Assembly (NCBI RefSeq): GCF_010994375.1
Contig: NZ_WHMA01000005.1
Coordinates: 62,001 to 126,000 of the forward strand
Origin: Halomonas sp. NO4
GTDB lineage: Bacteria; Pseudomonadota; Gammaproteobacteria; Pseudomonadales; Halomonadaceae
Reading direction: 5' to 3'
DNA length: 64,000 nucleotides
Position numbers and translations under genes: made by a program. Below, one piece after another: positions 24,003 to 36,349 of the stretch. The first letter of the stretch is position 1. The number at the start of each line of letters is the position of its first letter. Below the pieces are notes generated by a model. The model searched no databases. It saw only the letters and a program-made list of their open reading frames with translations, and had not been told where the DNA came from.

Positions 24003-24473
24003 ATGCGCCTGACCACCAAGGGACGCTACGCCGTCACCGCCATGCTCGACCTGGCCCTGCATGCCGACCGGGGGCCGATCAGCCTGGCCGATATTTCCCG
24101 CCGCCAGGAGATTTCGCTGCCCTACCTGGAGCAACTCTTCGCACGCCTGCGGCGTGCCGCCTTGGTGAAGAGCGTGCGCGGCCCCGGCGGGGGCTACCTG
24201 CTGGCCGCCCCGGCCGAGGAGATTTCCGTATCGCGGGTCATCGATGCCGTCGACGAGTCGGTGGACGCTACACGCTGCCAGGGGCTCTCCGACTGCCAGC
24301 AGGGCAACACCTGCCTGACCCACCACCTGTGGTGCGACCTCTCCGACCAGATCCGCGGCTTCCTCGACGGCATCACCCTGGGGCAGCTGGTTACGCGCGG
24401 CGACGTGCAGCGCATTGCCGCCCGCCAGCGAGACCGCCAAGGCGATGATACCATCGCCTCGACCTCGCCCTGA
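24003..24473 (+). CDS. iscR: Fe-S cluster assembly regulator IscR
   Basis: 156-residue Rrf2-family regulator. Winged helix at the N-terminus ([34 protein letters not shown]) and the [2Fe-2S] ligands in exactly the E. coli positions: Cys92, Cys98, Cys104 and His107. With the cluster bound IscR represses the isc operon. First gene of the shortened isc cluster. It probably starts at 24003 with little leader after its own hairpin. Confidence 0.95.
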   Translation: MRLTTKGRYAVTAMLDLALHADRGPISLADISRRQEISLPYLEQLFARLRRAALVKSVRGPGGGYLLAAPAEEISVSRVIDAVDESVDATRCQGLSDCQQGNTCLTHHLWCDLSDQIRGFLDGITLGQLVTRGDVQRIAARQRDRQGDDTIASTSP

Positions 24474-24518
24474 GGTCGTCACGACCGCGACCCACAGCAT
24501 GGAGACGTCCGCGAGCCC

Positions 24519-25667
24519 ATGAGCGCCCTCGTCTATCTCGACTACGCCGCCACCACGCCGGTTGACCCGCGCGTCGCCGAGGCGATGAGCCGTCACCTCA
24601 CCCTGGACGGTATCTTCGCCAATCCCGCCTCGCGCAGCCATATGCTCGGCTGGCAGGCGGAGCAGGCGGTGGAGAGCGCACGTCGCCAGGTGGCCGATGC
24701 CATCGGCGCCGACCCGCGCGAGATCGTCTGGACGAGCGGCGCCACCGAGGCCGACAACCTGGCGCTGATCGGCTTTTTGCGCGCCAATCGCGCCCGCGGC
24801 CGTCACCTGGTGACCTCCCGCGTCGAACACAAGGCGGTGGTGGATACCGCCACGGCGCTGGAGGCCGAGGGCTTCGAGGTCACCTGGCTCACCCCGGGGC
24901 GCGACGGCCGGGTCACCCCCGCACAGCTGCGTGAGGCGCTGCGCGAGGACACCGTACTGGTCTCGCTGATGGCGGTGAACAACGAGCTGGGGGCCGTCCA
25001 CGACCTGGCTGCACTCGCCGAGGTCGCCCACGCCGGCGGTGCCGCCTTCCACGTCGACGCCGCCCAGGCCGTGGGGCGCATCCCGCTCGACGTCACCCGG
25101 CAGGGCATCGACTTGCTCTCGCTCTCCGGCCACAAGGTGTACGGCCCCAAGGGCATCGGCGCGCTCTACGTGCGGCGCAGTCCCGACATCCGGGTGGAGG
25201 CGCTGATCCACGGCGGCGGGCACGAGCGCGGCATGCGCTCCGGCACCCTGCCCACCCACCAGATCGTCGGCATGGGCGAGGCCTTCGCCCTGGCTGCCGC
25301 CGAGGGCGAGTCCGACCAGGGGCGCATCACTGCCCTGCGCGACCGCCTGCTCGAAGGCCTTGCCGACATCGACGGCGTCCACCGCAACACCGACATCGCG
25401 GTGGCCGTCCCCAACATCCTCAACCTGGCCTTCGAGGGCGTGGACGGGGAATCGCTGCTCATGGCGCTGCGCAATGTCGCCCTGTCCACCGGCTCGGCCT
25501 GCAACTCGGCGAGCGTCGAGCCGTCCTACGTATTGAAGGGCATCGGCGTGCCGCGCCGACTGGCGCTCGCCTCGTTGCGCTTCAGCTTCGGGCGTTTCAC
25601 CACCGAGGCCGATATCGACCAGGCGCTGTCGGCGCTTCGCCACGCCCTCACCGGCCTGCGGCGCTAG
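24519..25667 (+). CDS. iscS: Cysteine desulfurase IscS, lacking the usual C-terminal tail
   Basis: 382 residues against 404 in E. coli. The N-termini match in register, with PLP lysine Lys206 (SGHKVYGPKG) and sulfur-carrying Cys328 (STGSACNSASVEPSYVL) at the E. coli numbers. The protein stops after GLRR, so about 22 residues are missing; in E. coli this tail contributes to binding the scaffold IscU. No iscU follows. The enzyme should still supply persulfide for tRNA thiolation and other acceptors. It lies 45 bases after iscR. Confidence 0.95.
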   Translation: MSALVYLDYAATTPVDPRVAEAMSRHLTLDGIFANPASRSHMLGWQAEQAVESARRQVADAIGADPREIVWTSGATEADNLALIGFLRANRARGRHLVTSRVEHKAVVDTATALEAEGFEVTWLTPGRDGRVTPAQLREALREDTVLVSLMAVNNELGAVHDLAALAEVAHAGGAAFHVDAAQAVGRIPLDVTRQGIDLLSLSGHKVYGPKGIGALYVRRSPDIRVEALIHGGGHERGMRSGTLPTHQIVGMGEAFALAAAEGESDQGRITALRDRLLEGLADIDGVHRNTDIAVAVPNILNLAFEGVDGESLLMALRNVALSTGSACNSASVEPSYVLKGIGVPRRLALASLRFSFGRFTTEADIDQALSALRHALTGLRR

Positions 25668-25698
25668 CCGCTCCATCCACCCTTGCAGGAGAACCACC

Positions 25699-26025
25699 AT
25701 GGCGCACCTTTCGATCACCGATGCCGCCGCCGAGCAGATCCGCCAGGTGCTCGAGGAGCGCGGCCACGGCCTGGGCCTGCGGGTCTCGGTCAAGCCCAGC
25801 GGCTGCTCCGGCTACAGCTACGTGCTCGACTTCGCCGACGAGGCGGCCAATGACGACGTGGCCTTCGAGGAGCGCGGCGTGACCGTCTATGTAGCCCCCG
25901 ACGCCCTGGAAATGCTCGACGGCAGCGAGGTCGACTACGTCAACGAAGGGTTGAACCGCTTCTTCCGCTTCAACAACCCCAACGTCAAGGACCAGTGCGG
26001 CTGCGGCGAGAGCTTCAGTGTCTGA
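25699..26025 (+). CDS. iscA: A-type Fe-S carrier protein IscA
   Basis: 108 residues, closer to IscA than ErpA (GLGLRVSVKPSGCSGYSYVL; FNNPNVKDQCGCGESFSV). Cys36, Cys100 and Cys102 are the metal or cluster ligands. Good AGGAGA site before the ATG. It directly follows iscS; the scaffold gene iscU that normally lies between them is absent, and hscB-hscA-fdx that normally follow are also absent. Confidence 0.95.
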   Translation: MAHLSITDAAAEQIRQVLEERGHGLGLRVSVKPSGCSGYSYVLDFADEAANDDVAFEERGVTVYVAPDALEMLDGSEVDYVNEGLNRFFRFNNPNVKDQCGCGESFSV

Positions 26026-26050
26026 CCCCCGTCACCGCGTCACTGTCCGA

Positions 26051-26080
26051 TTGTTCAACGCCCGCCGGGGGCGTTATACT
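26051..26080 (+). promoter_or_regulatory. ndk promoter with inverted repeat in the spacer
   Basis: TTGTTC (26051-26056), an 18-base spacer, TATACT (26075-26080). The spacer is almost filled by a perfect inverted repeat AACGCCC-GCCGG-GGGCGTT (26057-26075), a good position for an operator. Confidence 0.6.
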
Positions 26081-26233
26081 CTGCGCCCACTGCATTTGCG
26101 CTGAACCGTCTGCGCTGGTCTGGCGACCGACGCCAACGCATCTTCTTTCGAAGCGCCGCGCCTGCCGACTCCGCGCGAGTCCCGGCAAGGCGTGGCGCTA
26201 TCCTCATCTGCACCGCCCACGGAGACTACGCCC

Positions 26234-26662
26234 ATGGCAACCGAACGCACCCTGTCCATCATCAAGCCCGACGCCGTCGCCAAGAACGTGATCGGCGAGA
26301 TCGAGAGCCGCTTCGAGAAGGGCGGCCTGGCCATCGTTGCCGCCAAGATGCTGCACCTGAGCCGCGAGCAGGCCGAAGGCTTCTACGCCGAGCACAAGGA
26401 GCGCCCCTTCTTCAACGACCTCGTCGGCTTCATGACCTCCGGACCGGTGGTGGTGCAGGTGCTGGAAGGCGACAACGCCATTGCCCAGAACCGCGAGCTG
26501 ATGGGCGCCACCAACCCCAAGGAAGCCGCGCCGGGCACCATCCGCGCCGACTTCGCCGAGACCATCGATGCCAACGCCGTGCACGGCTCCGACTCGCCCG
26601 AGTCCGCGGCCCGCGAGATCGCCTACTTCTTCCAGGAGAGCGAGATCTGCCCCCGCGGCTGA
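26234..26662 (+). CDS. ndk: Nucleoside diphosphate kinase
   Basis: 142 residues, balances nucleoside triphosphate pools by transferring phosphate through a histidine. [15 protein letters not shown] at the start and the phospho-acceptor His117 in [18 protein letters not shown] precedes the ATG by about 10 bases. It has its own promoter and is followed by rlmN, as in E. coli. The regulator gene rnk is also in this window, 16 kb away. Confidence 0.97.
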   Translation: MATERTLSIIKPDAVAKNVIGEIESRFEKGGLAIVAAKMLHLSREQAEGFYAEHKERPFFNDLVGFMTSGPVVVQVLEGDNAIAQNRELMGATNPKEAAPGTIRADFAETIDANAVHGSDSPESAAREIAYFFQESEICPRG

Positions 26663-26734
26663 TTCCCGTTGGCAGCGACTCTGCCTTGCGGGGGCGTCGG
26701 CCCCCGCATCCAGCCCAACCCCAAGCGTGACGCC

Positions 26735-27862
<1,128 letters not shown>

Positions 27863-27993
27863 CCCGTGCCCGCCTTGACTTCAACTCGGCACGGCGCTTT
27901 GATGGACAGGTTTTTCGCCAGGGTCGGCCGGCATTGCAACCTCAGCGCCGCCGCCCGCTGACCCCCTTGAGATGCACCCTTGAAGAGGATGCC

Positions 27994-28707
27994 ATGACGC
28001 GTCGCCCCTCCCCGCCACCTCGCCGCCAGACCCTGCACCTCGCGGCACTCCTGGTCGGGTCGCTGTGGCTGGGCGGCTGTGCGGGCCTGGACGAGCGCAG
28101 CGCGGGGGGTGACGCCGAGGCGGCCGAGGCCTACACCCGACTGGGGGTGGCCTACCTCGAGCGCAACAACCTTCCGCGGGCCATGTCGGCCCTGGATCGT
28201 GCCCTGGAGCATGCGCCCTCCTCTCCCGAGGCACTCCAGGCCATGGCCGTGGTCTACCAGCGCCAGGGCGAGGCCGAGCTGGCCGAGGAGGCCTTCCAGC
28301 GCGCCCTGAACGCCGACCCCGACCTGACCCGGGCGCGCAACAACTACGCCGCCTTCCTGTACGGCCAGGGGCGTACCGCCGAGGCGTGCGAGCAGCTCGA
28401 GCGCGCCGTCCAGGACTCCCAGTACGCCCGCCGTGCCCAGCTGTTCGCCAACCTGGGCCGCTGCCACCGCGAGCAGGGCGATGTCCGCGCCGCCCGCGCG
28501 AACTTCGAGCGGGCCCAGAGCCTCGACCCGCGCTACGCCGAGAGCTACCTGCGCCTGGCCGAGCTGGAGCTGGCCCAGGGCAATCCCGTGCAGGCGCAGC
28601 GCCAGCTGGAGCGCTACGTGCAGCTGGTCGGCGAGACCGCCGAGGCCCGGGCCCTGGCGCGAGACATTGCTGCCGACGCGGCGCCCCGAGACCCAGGCGC
28701 CCTCTGA
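27994..28707 (+). CDS. pilF: Type IV pilus biogenesis/stability lipoprotein PilF (PilW)
   Basis: 237 residues. Lipoprotein signal with lipobox LGGC (Cys29) and six TPR repeats (for example AYTRLGVAYLERNNLPRAM, ALQAMAVVYQRQGEAELAEE). PilF is the pilotin that helps the secretin PilQ reach and multimerise in the outer membrane. Its place between rlmN and rodZ is conserved in gammaproteobacteria. It also carries an uncleaved basic, proline-rich start (MTRRPSPPPRRQ). Confidence 0.9.
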   Translation: MTRRPSPPPRRQTLHLAALLVGSLWLGGCAGLDERSAGGDAEAAEAYTRLGVAYLERNNLPRAMSALDRALEHAPSSPEALQAMAVVYQRQGEAELAEEAFQRALNADPDLTRARNNYAAFLYGQGRTAEACEQLERAVQDSQYARRAQLFANLGRCHREQGDVRAARANFERAQSLDPRYAESYLRLAELELAQGNPVQAQRQLERYVQLVGETAEARALARDIAADAAPRDPGAL

Positions 28708-28736
28708 ACAACGTTTATCACGAAGGATGCTCAGCC

Positions 28737-29816
28737 ATGAGCGACACCCACTACAACGATGCCGCCGATCTCGCATCCCAGGCCTCTCCTGGCGAGCAGC
28801 TCAAGCGCGAGCGCGAGTCGCAGGGCCTGAGCCGCGACGACGTCGCCACCGCGCTCAACCTGCGTCCCGCCGTGGTCGTGGGCCTGGAGGAGGACCGCTA
28901 CGACGAGGTGCCCATCGCCGCCTACCGTCGCGGCTACCTGCGCGCCTACGCCCGCCTGCTGGGCATCGAGGAGCGCCCAATCCTCGACGCCTATACCCAG
29001 CGCTTCGGCCACGAAGAGCCGGCCCAGCACACCACGCCGGTGCAGGTCACCAAGCCGCCGTCGCGGCTCGGCGCCTGGCTGTTCAAGCTCGTCACCCTGC
29101 TGGTGATCGCCGGCCTCATCGGTCTCACCCTGATGTGGTGGCAGAGCCGCGGCGGCAGCGAGCCGCCGGATGTCGGCGACAATAGCCCCGTCTCGGTAGA
29201 CGGCCTCGACGGCACGCCCTCGGTGGTCGAGTCGTCCGTCGACGAAGGCCTGCCGCCGCTCCCCGAGGAGGGCGTCGAAACCCTGGGCGGCGAAGCCGCC
29301 GCCGAGCCGGATGCGCCCGCGGCGCCGCCGGCCAGCGACGAGGCGGCTGACTCGGCCACCAACGAGGCGCAGCCGGCCAGCGCCCCGTCGGACGAGGCGA
29401 CACCGGACACCCAGGCCGTCGACACCGCCCCCGCCGAGGAGGCCGCGCCGAGCGACGCCGCCGGCCTGGCCGCGACCGAGCCCGCCGCGGAGACCGAGAC
29501 GCCCGAGCCGGCCCCCGCCGAAGCGACGGAGGCCGACGAGCCCGCCCCCGAGGCGACCGCCGCCGAAGCCGACCCGCGCGTGCTCTCCTTCACCTTCAAC
29601 CAACAGTCCTGGACCGAGGTGTTCGATGCCAGCGAGGAGCGCATCTTCGTCGGCCTGCAGGAACCCGGCACCAGCGCGCGCGTCGAAGGCGAACCACCCT
29701 TTCGCCTGACCGTGGGCAACGCCACCGGCGTCGAGCTGGTCTGGCGCGGCGAGGCCGTGGACCTCGGCGCCCGCGCCGGCGCCAACAACGTCGCCCGCTT
29801 CACCCTGGGAGAATGA
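28737..29816 (+). CDS. rodZ: Cytoskeleton protein RodZ
   Basis: 359 residues. HTH_25 domain at 18-85 ([20 protein letters not shown]), one membrane helix at about 111-134, a long linker rich in Ala, Pro, Glu and Thr (about 165-280) and a C-terminal DUF4115 domain ([17 protein letters not shown] to the end). RodZ links MreB filaments to the wall-elongation machinery. The acidic linker is long and of low complexity, typical of a halophile's periplasmic protein. Confidence 0.94.
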   Translation: MSDTHYNDAADLASQASPGEQLKRERESQGLSRDDVATALNLRPAVVVGLEEDRYDEVPIAAYRRGYLRAYARLLGIEERPILDAYTQRFGHEEPAQHTTPVQVTKPPSRLGAWLFKLVTLLVIAGLIGLTLMWWQSRGGSEPPDVGDNSPVSVDGLDGTPSVVESSVDEGLPPLPEEGVETLGGEAAAEPDAPAAPPASDEAADSATNEAQPASAPSDEATPDTQAVDTAPAEEAAPSDAAGLAATEPAAETETPEPAPAEATEADEPAPEATAAEADPRVLSFTFNQQSWTEVFDASEERIFVGLQEPGTSARVEGEPPFRLTVGNATGVELVWRGEAVDLGARAGANNVARFTLGE

Positions 29817-29826
29817 TTCCGTCGCC

Positions 29827-30942
29827 ATGCACGCACAATCCCCCATCGTTCGCCGCCAGTCGCGCCAGATCCATGTCGGTTCCGTACCGGTAGGGGGCAA
29901 CGCGCCCATCTCCGTGCAGAGCATGACCAACACCGACACCCTGGACGTGGCCGCGACCGTGGCGCAGATCCGTCAGCTTCAGGCCGCCGGGGCCGACATC
30001 GTGCGCGTCTCGGTACCCGACATGGACGCCGCCGAGGCCTTCGGGCGCATCAAACGGGAAGTGACGGTACCCCTGGTCGCCGACATCCACTTCGACTACA
30101 AGATCGCCCTGCGCGTCGCCGAGCTCGGCGTCGACTGCCTGCGCATCAACCCCGGCAACATCGGCAAGGAAGAGCGCGTGCGCGCCGTGGTCAGCGCCGC
30201 CCGCGACAACGGCATCCCCATCCGCATCGGCGTCAACGCCGGCTCGCTGGAGAAGGACCTGCAGAAGAAGTACGGCGAGCCCACCCCCGCGGCCCTGGTC
30301 GAGTCCGCCATGCGCCACATCGACCACCTCGACCGCCTCGACTTCCCCGACTTCAAGGTCAGCGTCAAGGCGTCGGACGTCTTCATGGCGGTGGCGGCCT
30401 ATCGCGACCTGGCCACGCGCATCGAGCAGCCCCTGCACCTCGGCATCACCGAGGCGGGCGGGCTGCGCTCGGGGACAGTCAAGTCGTCGATTGGCCTGGG
30501 CATGCTGCTGATGGACGGCATCGGCGACACCATCCGCGTGTCGCTGGCCGCCGACCCGGTCGAGGAGGTCAAGGTCGGCTTCGACATGCTCAAGAGCCTG
30601 CGCCTGCGCAGCAAGGGCATCAACTTCATCGCCTGCCCCAGCTGCTCGCGCCAGAACTTCGACGTCATCGGCACCATGAACGCCCTCGAGGAGCGTCTCG
30701 AGGACATCATGACGCCGCTCGACGTCTCGGTGATTGGCTGCGTGGTCAATGGCCCCGGCGAGGCGAAGGAGAGCGACATCGGCCTGACCGGCGGCAGCCC
30801 TGCCAACCTCGTCTACCTCGACGGCAAGCCCGCCTCCAAGCTGCGCAACGACCACTTGGTCGACGACCTCGAGCGGCTGATCCGCGACAAGGTGCGCGAG
30901 AAGGAGCAGGCCGACCAGGACGTGATCGCCCGCGGCAAGTAG
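29827..30942 (+). CDS. ispG: 4-hydroxy-3-methylbut-2-enyl diphosphate synthase
   Basis: 371 residues, the [4Fe-4S] enzyme making HMBPP in the MEP isoprenoid pathway. [19 protein letters not shown] at the N-terminus, TIM barrel, and cluster ligands in [10 protein letters not shown] and [17 protein letters not shown]. Ten bases separate it from rodZ. The clustering with rodZ and hisS is conserved. Confidence 0.97.
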   Translation: MHAQSPIVRRQSRQIHVGSVPVGGNAPISVQSMTNTDTLDVAATVAQIRQLQAAGADIVRVSVPDMDAAEAFGRIKREVTVPLVADIHFDYKIALRVAELGVDCLRINPGNIGKEERVRAVVSAARDNGIPIRIGVNAGSLEKDLQKKYGEPTPAALVESAMRHIDHLDRLDFPDFKVSVKASDVFMAVAAYRDLATRIEQPLHLGITEAGGLRSGTVKSSIGLGMLLMDGIGDTIRVSLAADPVEEVKVGFDMLKSLRLRSKGINFIACPSCSRQNFDVIGTMNALEERLEDIMTPLDVSVIGCVVNGPGEAKESDIGLTGGSPANLVYLDGKPASKLRNDHLVDDLERLIRDKVREKEQADQDVIARGK

Positions 30943-30967
30943 CCCGGACGACGACAAGGAGCCAGCA

Positions 30968-32290
<1,323 letters not shown>

Positions 32291-32357
32291 CCGGCCGCGC
32301 GCCGCGAGATGCCGTAGCCCACGGCGCACCCCATAGCCGCAGTCAAAGGAGACCCCC

Positions 32358-33017
32358 GTGGCGGAGCTGAGAACCGAAGAAGAACAGCTGGAAGCGCTCA
32401 AGCGCTGGTGGAAGGAGAACGGCCTGGCGCTGGTCGCCGGGGTGGCCCTCGCCATCGCCGGCGTGGTGGGCTGGAATGCCTGGCAGAGCTATCAGGAGAA
32501 CCAAGCCGCCGCCGCCTCGATGCGCTACCAGCAGCTGGTCAACCTCGCCGGGGTCGACGACCTCGAGCTCGCCAACCTCGAGGAGGCCCGTGCCCTCGCC
32601 CAGGAGATCGTCGCCGAGCACGACGACCGCCTCTATGCTGACCTGGCGCGGCTGATCGAGGCGCGCCTGGCCGTGCAGCAGGACGACCTCGACGGCGCCC
32701 GTGCCGCCCTGCAGGCGGTGATCGACGCCGACCGTCACCCCTTCTTGCCGGGGCTGGCGCGGCTGCGCCTGGCGCGTCTCGAGCTCGCCGCCGGTGACGC
32801 CGACGCGGCCCTGGCCACCCTGGAATCCGGCATTCCCGAGGCGCTCGCCGCCCAGCGCGCCAACGTGCGCGGCGACGCCTATGCGGCACTGGAGCGCCGC
32901 GACGAGGCCCGCAACGCCTGGCGCGAGGCCATGGCACTGGCAGAGGAACGCGACCAGCCGCTGTTCGGCGTGGAGCTCAAGCTCGATAACCTCGGCATGG
33001 AAGAGGCCACCCTATGA
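32358..33017 (+). CDS. yfgM: Ancillary SecYEG translocon subunit YfgM
   Basis: 219 residues: cytoplasmic start (AELRTEEEQLEALKRWWKEN), one membrane helix (about 20-42) and a periplasmic TPR-like domain. YfgM associates with PpiD at the Sec channel. The start is GTG at 32358 with AAAGGAG six bases before it. The stop overlaps the bamB start (ATGA, 33014-33017). Confidence 0.9.
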   Translation: MAELRTEEEQLEALKRWWKENGLALVAGVALAIAGVVGWNAWQSYQENQAAAASMRYQQLVNLAGVDDLELANLEEARALAQEIVAEHDDRLYADLARLIEARLAVQQDDLDGARAALQAVIDADRHPFLPGLARLRLARLELAAGDADAALATLESGIPEALAAQRANVRGDAYAALERRDEARNAWREAMALAEERDQPLFGVELKLDNLGMEEATL

Positions 33018-34171
33018 TTCGCACCAAGACACCCCTCGTTCTCGTCGCCACCCTGGCCGCCGCCCTGCTCGCCGGCTGTGCCAGCCAGCCGGAATCCGGC
33101 CTCACCGCCAAGGAGCTGCGCGATTTCGACGCCAGCACCGCGCTGCACACTGACTGGAGCCAAGGCGTGGGCGACGGCCTGGGCCGCGCCCGCTACCCCA
33201 TTGCCCCGGCACTGGACGGCGATACCCTCTTCGCTGCCGATGCCCGCGGCCGGGTGATGGCCTTCGACGCCAACAGCGGCAGCCGCCGCTGGCAGACCGA
33301 ACTCGAGGTCGGCGTCTCCAGCGGCCTCACCGCCGTGGCGGAGCGTGTCTATCTGGGCACGCGCAACGGCGAGGTGCTCTCCCTCGACCAGACAAACGGC
33401 GAGGTCGAGTGGCGGGCGCGGGTGGCCAGCGAAGTGCTCGCGGCCCCGCAGCCCACCAACCAGCTGCTCGTGGTCCAGAGCGTCGACGGCACCGTCACCG
33501 CCCTGGACCGCGCGAGCGGCGACGAGCGCTGGGTGCACAGCGCCACCGAGCCCGCCCTGACGCTGCGCGGCACCGGCACCCCCACGGTGATCGACCCGGT
33601 CACCTTCGTGGGTCTGGCCAGCGGACGCCTGGCCACGCTGGACAACCGCAGCGGCCAGCCGGTCTGGGAGCGACGCATCGCCGTGCCCCAGGGGCGTAGC
33701 GAGATCGAGCGGCTGGTCGACCTGGACGGCCAGCCGGTGCTCACCCCCGATGGCCGCCTCTTCGTCACCAGCTACAACGGTCGCCTGGTCGCCCTGGAAG
33801 CGACCAGCGGCGAGCTGCAGTGGGAGCGTGAGCTCTCCAGCTACCTGACGCCGGTGCTGGTGGGCGACCGCCTCTTCGTGGTCGACGAGGCCAGCCACGT
33901 CATCGCTCTGGATGCCGACAGCGGCGCCGAGCTGTGGCGCAACAACGCTCTGGAAGGGCGCTGGCTGTCCGCCCCGGCCTTCGCCGACGGCAACCTGGTG
34001 GTCGGCGATTTCGAGGGCTACCTGCACCTGATCGACACCCAGAGCGGCAACTTCACCGCCCGCACGCGGATCGACCGCTCCGGCATCAGCGTGCGCCCGC
34101 TCACCGACTACCGCCGCATCTACGTGCTGGCCGACGACGGCCATCTCGAGGCCCTGGAAATCCGCGAATGA
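33014..34171 (+). CDS. bamB: Outer membrane protein assembly factor BamB
   Basis: 385-residue lipoprotein (lipobox LAGC, Cys22) with an eight-bladed beta-propeller of PQQ-like repeats ([61 protein letters not shown]). It binds BamA and helps insert outer-membrane proteins. Coupled at both ends by ATGA overlaps, with yfgM upstream and der downstream. Confidence 0.95.
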   Translation: MIRTKTPLVLVATLAAALLAGCASQPESGLTAKELRDFDASTALHTDWSQGVGDGLGRARYPIAPALDGDTLFAADARGRVMAFDANSGSRRWQTELEVGVSSGLTAVAERVYLGTRNGEVLSLDQTNGEVEWRARVASEVLAAPQPTNQLLVVQSVDGTVTALDRASGDERWVHSATEPALTLRGTGTPTVIDPVTFVGLASGRLATLDNRSGQPVWERRIAVPQGRSEIERLVDLDGQPVLTPDGRLFVTSYNGRLVALEATSGELQWERELSSYLTPVLVGDRLFVVDEASHVIALDADSGAELWRNNALEGRWLSAPAFADGNLVVGDFEGYLHLIDTQSGNFTARTRIDRSGISVRPLTDYRRIYVLADDGHLEALEIRE

Positions 34172-35571
34172 CACCCGTGATCGCCCTGGTCGGCCGCCCC
34201 AATGTGGGCAAGTCGACCCTGTTCAACCGCCTGACGCGCACCCGGGACGCCCTGGTGGCCGACTTTCCGGGGCTCACCCGCGACCGCAAGTACGGCAACG
34301 GGCTGCTGGGCGGCAAGGCCTACACGGTGATCGACACCGGCGGCATCAGCGGCGACGAGGAGGGCATCGACGCCGCCATGGCCGAGCAATCGCTGGCGGC
34401 GATCGACGAGGCCGACATCGTGCTCTTCATGGTCGACGCCCGCGCCGGCCTGCACGTGGCCGACGAGGCCATCGCCAACCACCTGCGCGTCAACCAGAAG
34501 AAGACCTGGCTCGTCGTCAACAAGACCGACGGTCTCGAGGAGCACGGCGCCATGGCCGAGTTCTGGGAGCTCGGCCTGGGCGAGCCGCATCCCATTGCCG
34601 CGGCCCACGGGCGCAACGTCACGGCGGTGATCGAAACGGTGCTGGCGCCCTTCCCGGAGCGCGACGAGAGCATTCCCGCCGATACCGGCAGCAAAGGCAT
34701 CCGCATCGGGGTGATCGGCCGGCCCAACGTGGGCAAGTCGACCCTGGTCAACCGCCTGCTCGGCGAGGAGCGGGTGGTGGTATTCGACGAGGCCGGCACC
34801 ACCCGCGACGCCATCGAGATCCCCTTCGAGCGGCGCGGCAAGCCCTACGTGCTGGTCGATACCGCCGGGGTGCGGCGGCGCAAGAACGTCCGCGAGGTGG
34901 CCGAGAAGTTCTCCATCATCAAGACCCTCGAGGCGATCAAAGAGTGTCACGTCGCCGTCATGGTGCTCGACGCGCGCAGCGGGCTGGTCGAGCAGGACCT
35001 GCACCTGCTCGACTACGTGCTCACCACCGGGCGCGCCCTGGTGCTCGCCGTCAACAAGTGGGACGGCCTGGAGCAGGAAGCCAAGGAGAAGATGCGCGCC
35101 GAGATCAAGCGCCGCTTGGGCTTCGCCGACTACGCCGACCTGCACTTCATCTCGGCGCTGCACGGCACCGGCGTGGGCGACCTCTACCCGTCCATCGAGC
35201 GTGCCTTCGCCTCGGCCAACGCCCACTGGTCGACCAACCGCCTCACCACCCTGCTGCAGGACGCCGTCGGCCAGCACCCGCCGCCGCTGATCCACGGCCG
35301 GCGCATCAAGCTGCGCATGGCCCACCAGGGCGGCAGCAACCCGCCGATCATCGTCGTCCACGGCAACCAGACCGACGCCCTGCCCGAGGCCTACAAGCGC
35401 TACCTGACCAACACCTTCCGCAAGGTGCTCAAGGTCAAGGGGACGCCGATCCGTTTCGAGTTCCGCTCGGGCAAGAACCCCTACGACCCGCTGGCCGGCG
35501 CCAGCGACCGCGAAATGGCCAAGCAGCGCGAGCTGGGCCGCACCCGCGAAGCGCGCAGCAAACGACGCTGA
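34168..35571 (+). CDS. der: Ribosome-associated GTPase Der (EngA)
   Basis: 467 residues. Two tandem GTPase domains, each with a P-loop GRPNVGKST (about 8-17 and 185-194), then a KH-like C-terminal domain ([18 protein letters not shown]). Needed for 50S subunit maturation. Translational overlap with bamB. Last gene of the ispG-to-der operon; two strong hairpins follow. Confidence 0.97.
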   Translation: MTPVIALVGRPNVGKSTLFNRLTRTRDALVADFPGLTRDRKYGNGLLGGKAYTVIDTGGISGDEEGIDAAMAEQSLAAIDEADIVLFMVDARAGLHVADEAIANHLRVNQKKTWLVVNKTDGLEEHGAMAEFWELGLGEPHPIAAAHGRNVTAVIETVLAPFPERDESIPADTGSKGIRIGVIGRPNVGKSTLVNRLLGEERVVVFDEAGTTRDAIEIPFERRGKPYVLVDTAGVRRRKNVREVAEKFSIIKTLEAIKECHVAVMVLDARSGLVEQDLHLLDYVLTTGRALVLAVNKWDGLEQEAKEKMRAEIKRRLGFADYADLHFISALHGTGVGDLYPSIERAFASANAHWSTNRLTTLLQDAVGQHPPPLIHGRRIKLRMAHQGGSNPPIIVVHGNQTDALPEAYKRYLTNTFRKVLKVKGTPIRFEFRSGKNPYDPLAGASDREMAKQRELGRTREARSKRR

Positions 35572-35579
35572 CGTCGCCC

Positions 35580-35604
35580 GGCGGCGACACCCCGCGTCGC
35601 CGCC
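35580..35604. repeat. Hairpin 1 downstream of der
   Basis: Perfect 9-base arms GGCGGCGAC/GTCGCCGCC with a 7-base loop, starting 9 bases after the der stop. No T-run follows. Confidence 0.5.
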
Positions 35605-35640
35605 CGTCCACTCTCGACGCCTGGGCGATTCTCCTCGATA

Positions 35641-35678
35641 GTACGCACGGCCGGTGCTCTGGCGCCGGCCGTGCCGTA
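35641..35678. repeat. Hairpin 2 downstream of der
   Basis: Arms GTACGCACGGCCGG and CCGGCCGTGCCGTAC pair over 14 bp with one bulged base and a 9-base loop. Very stable. It probably marks the end of the der transcript or shields it from decay, although no U-tract is present. Confidence 0.5.
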
Positions 35679-35731
35679 CCGGCCACGCCGGAAAAACCCG
35701 CCGCAACCCCCTACGCCTGTCGAGAGTCGCC

Positions 35732-36349
35732 ATGTCCCGCTTGTCCCTGCACCACGCACGTCGCCTGCTTCCCTGGTCGCTGGCCCTGCTGCTCACCGGT
35801 TGTCTGGCCCTGCCCCAGACCGGCCTGTTCGCCTTCCGCCTCGCCGTCACCTCGCTGGGCGTCGAGGAGGTACGCATCGGCCCCTATGCGGTGGATGCCC
35901 GCCTCGACACCAGCGACCTCATGTCGCTGGCGCTCTCGAGCCTCGGCGCCGGCAGCCTGCCGGTGCAGGCCACCCTGGCGCTGGGCCTGGGCCTGCCCAC
36001 CGGCATGCCGGCGGTGGAGATGGCCGGCTTTCGCTGGACCCTCGACGTGCCCGGCGCCGAGCCGGTCAGCGGCGACTACGAGGAGGAGGTCACCCTGACC
36101 TCGGCGGACGACGCCACGTTGCGCCTGCCGGTGGCCTTCGATGTGCTGGGTGCCGACCGCGACCGCCTGGCCCCGATGGTGGAGCTGGCCACCCAGCTGG
36201 CCCGACGCGGCGAGCTGCCGGCCGGCAGCGAGCTGGCCATCACCCCCGGAGACCTGCGCGGGCTGGGCGTGACCCTGCCCGCCGGGCTGTTCACCCCCAC
36301 CATCCGCCTCAATGTGGGCGAGGATGGCACGCTGCGCCCGCAGCGCTGA
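35732..36349 (+). CDS. Hypothetical lipoprotein
   Basis: 205 residues with a signal peptide and lipobox LTGC (Cys24), so likely a membrane-anchored lipoprotein. The rest is beta-rich (AVTSLGVEEVRIGPYAVDA; FRWTLDVPGAEPVSGDYEEE), reminiscent of LEA-type or similar immunoglobulin-like domains, but no family was recognised with certainty. Its stop touches the stop of the convergent DUF815 gene. Confidence 0.7.
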   Translation: MSRLSLHHARRLLPWSLALLLTGCLALPQTGLFAFRLAVTSLGVEEVRIGPYAVDARLDTSDLMSLALSSLGAGSLPVQATLALGLGLPTGMPAVEMAGFRWTLDVPGAEPVSGDYEEEVTLTSADDATLRLPVAFDVLGADRDRLAPMVELATQLARRGELPAGSELAITPGDLRGLGVTLPAGLFTPTIRLNVGEDGTLRPQR

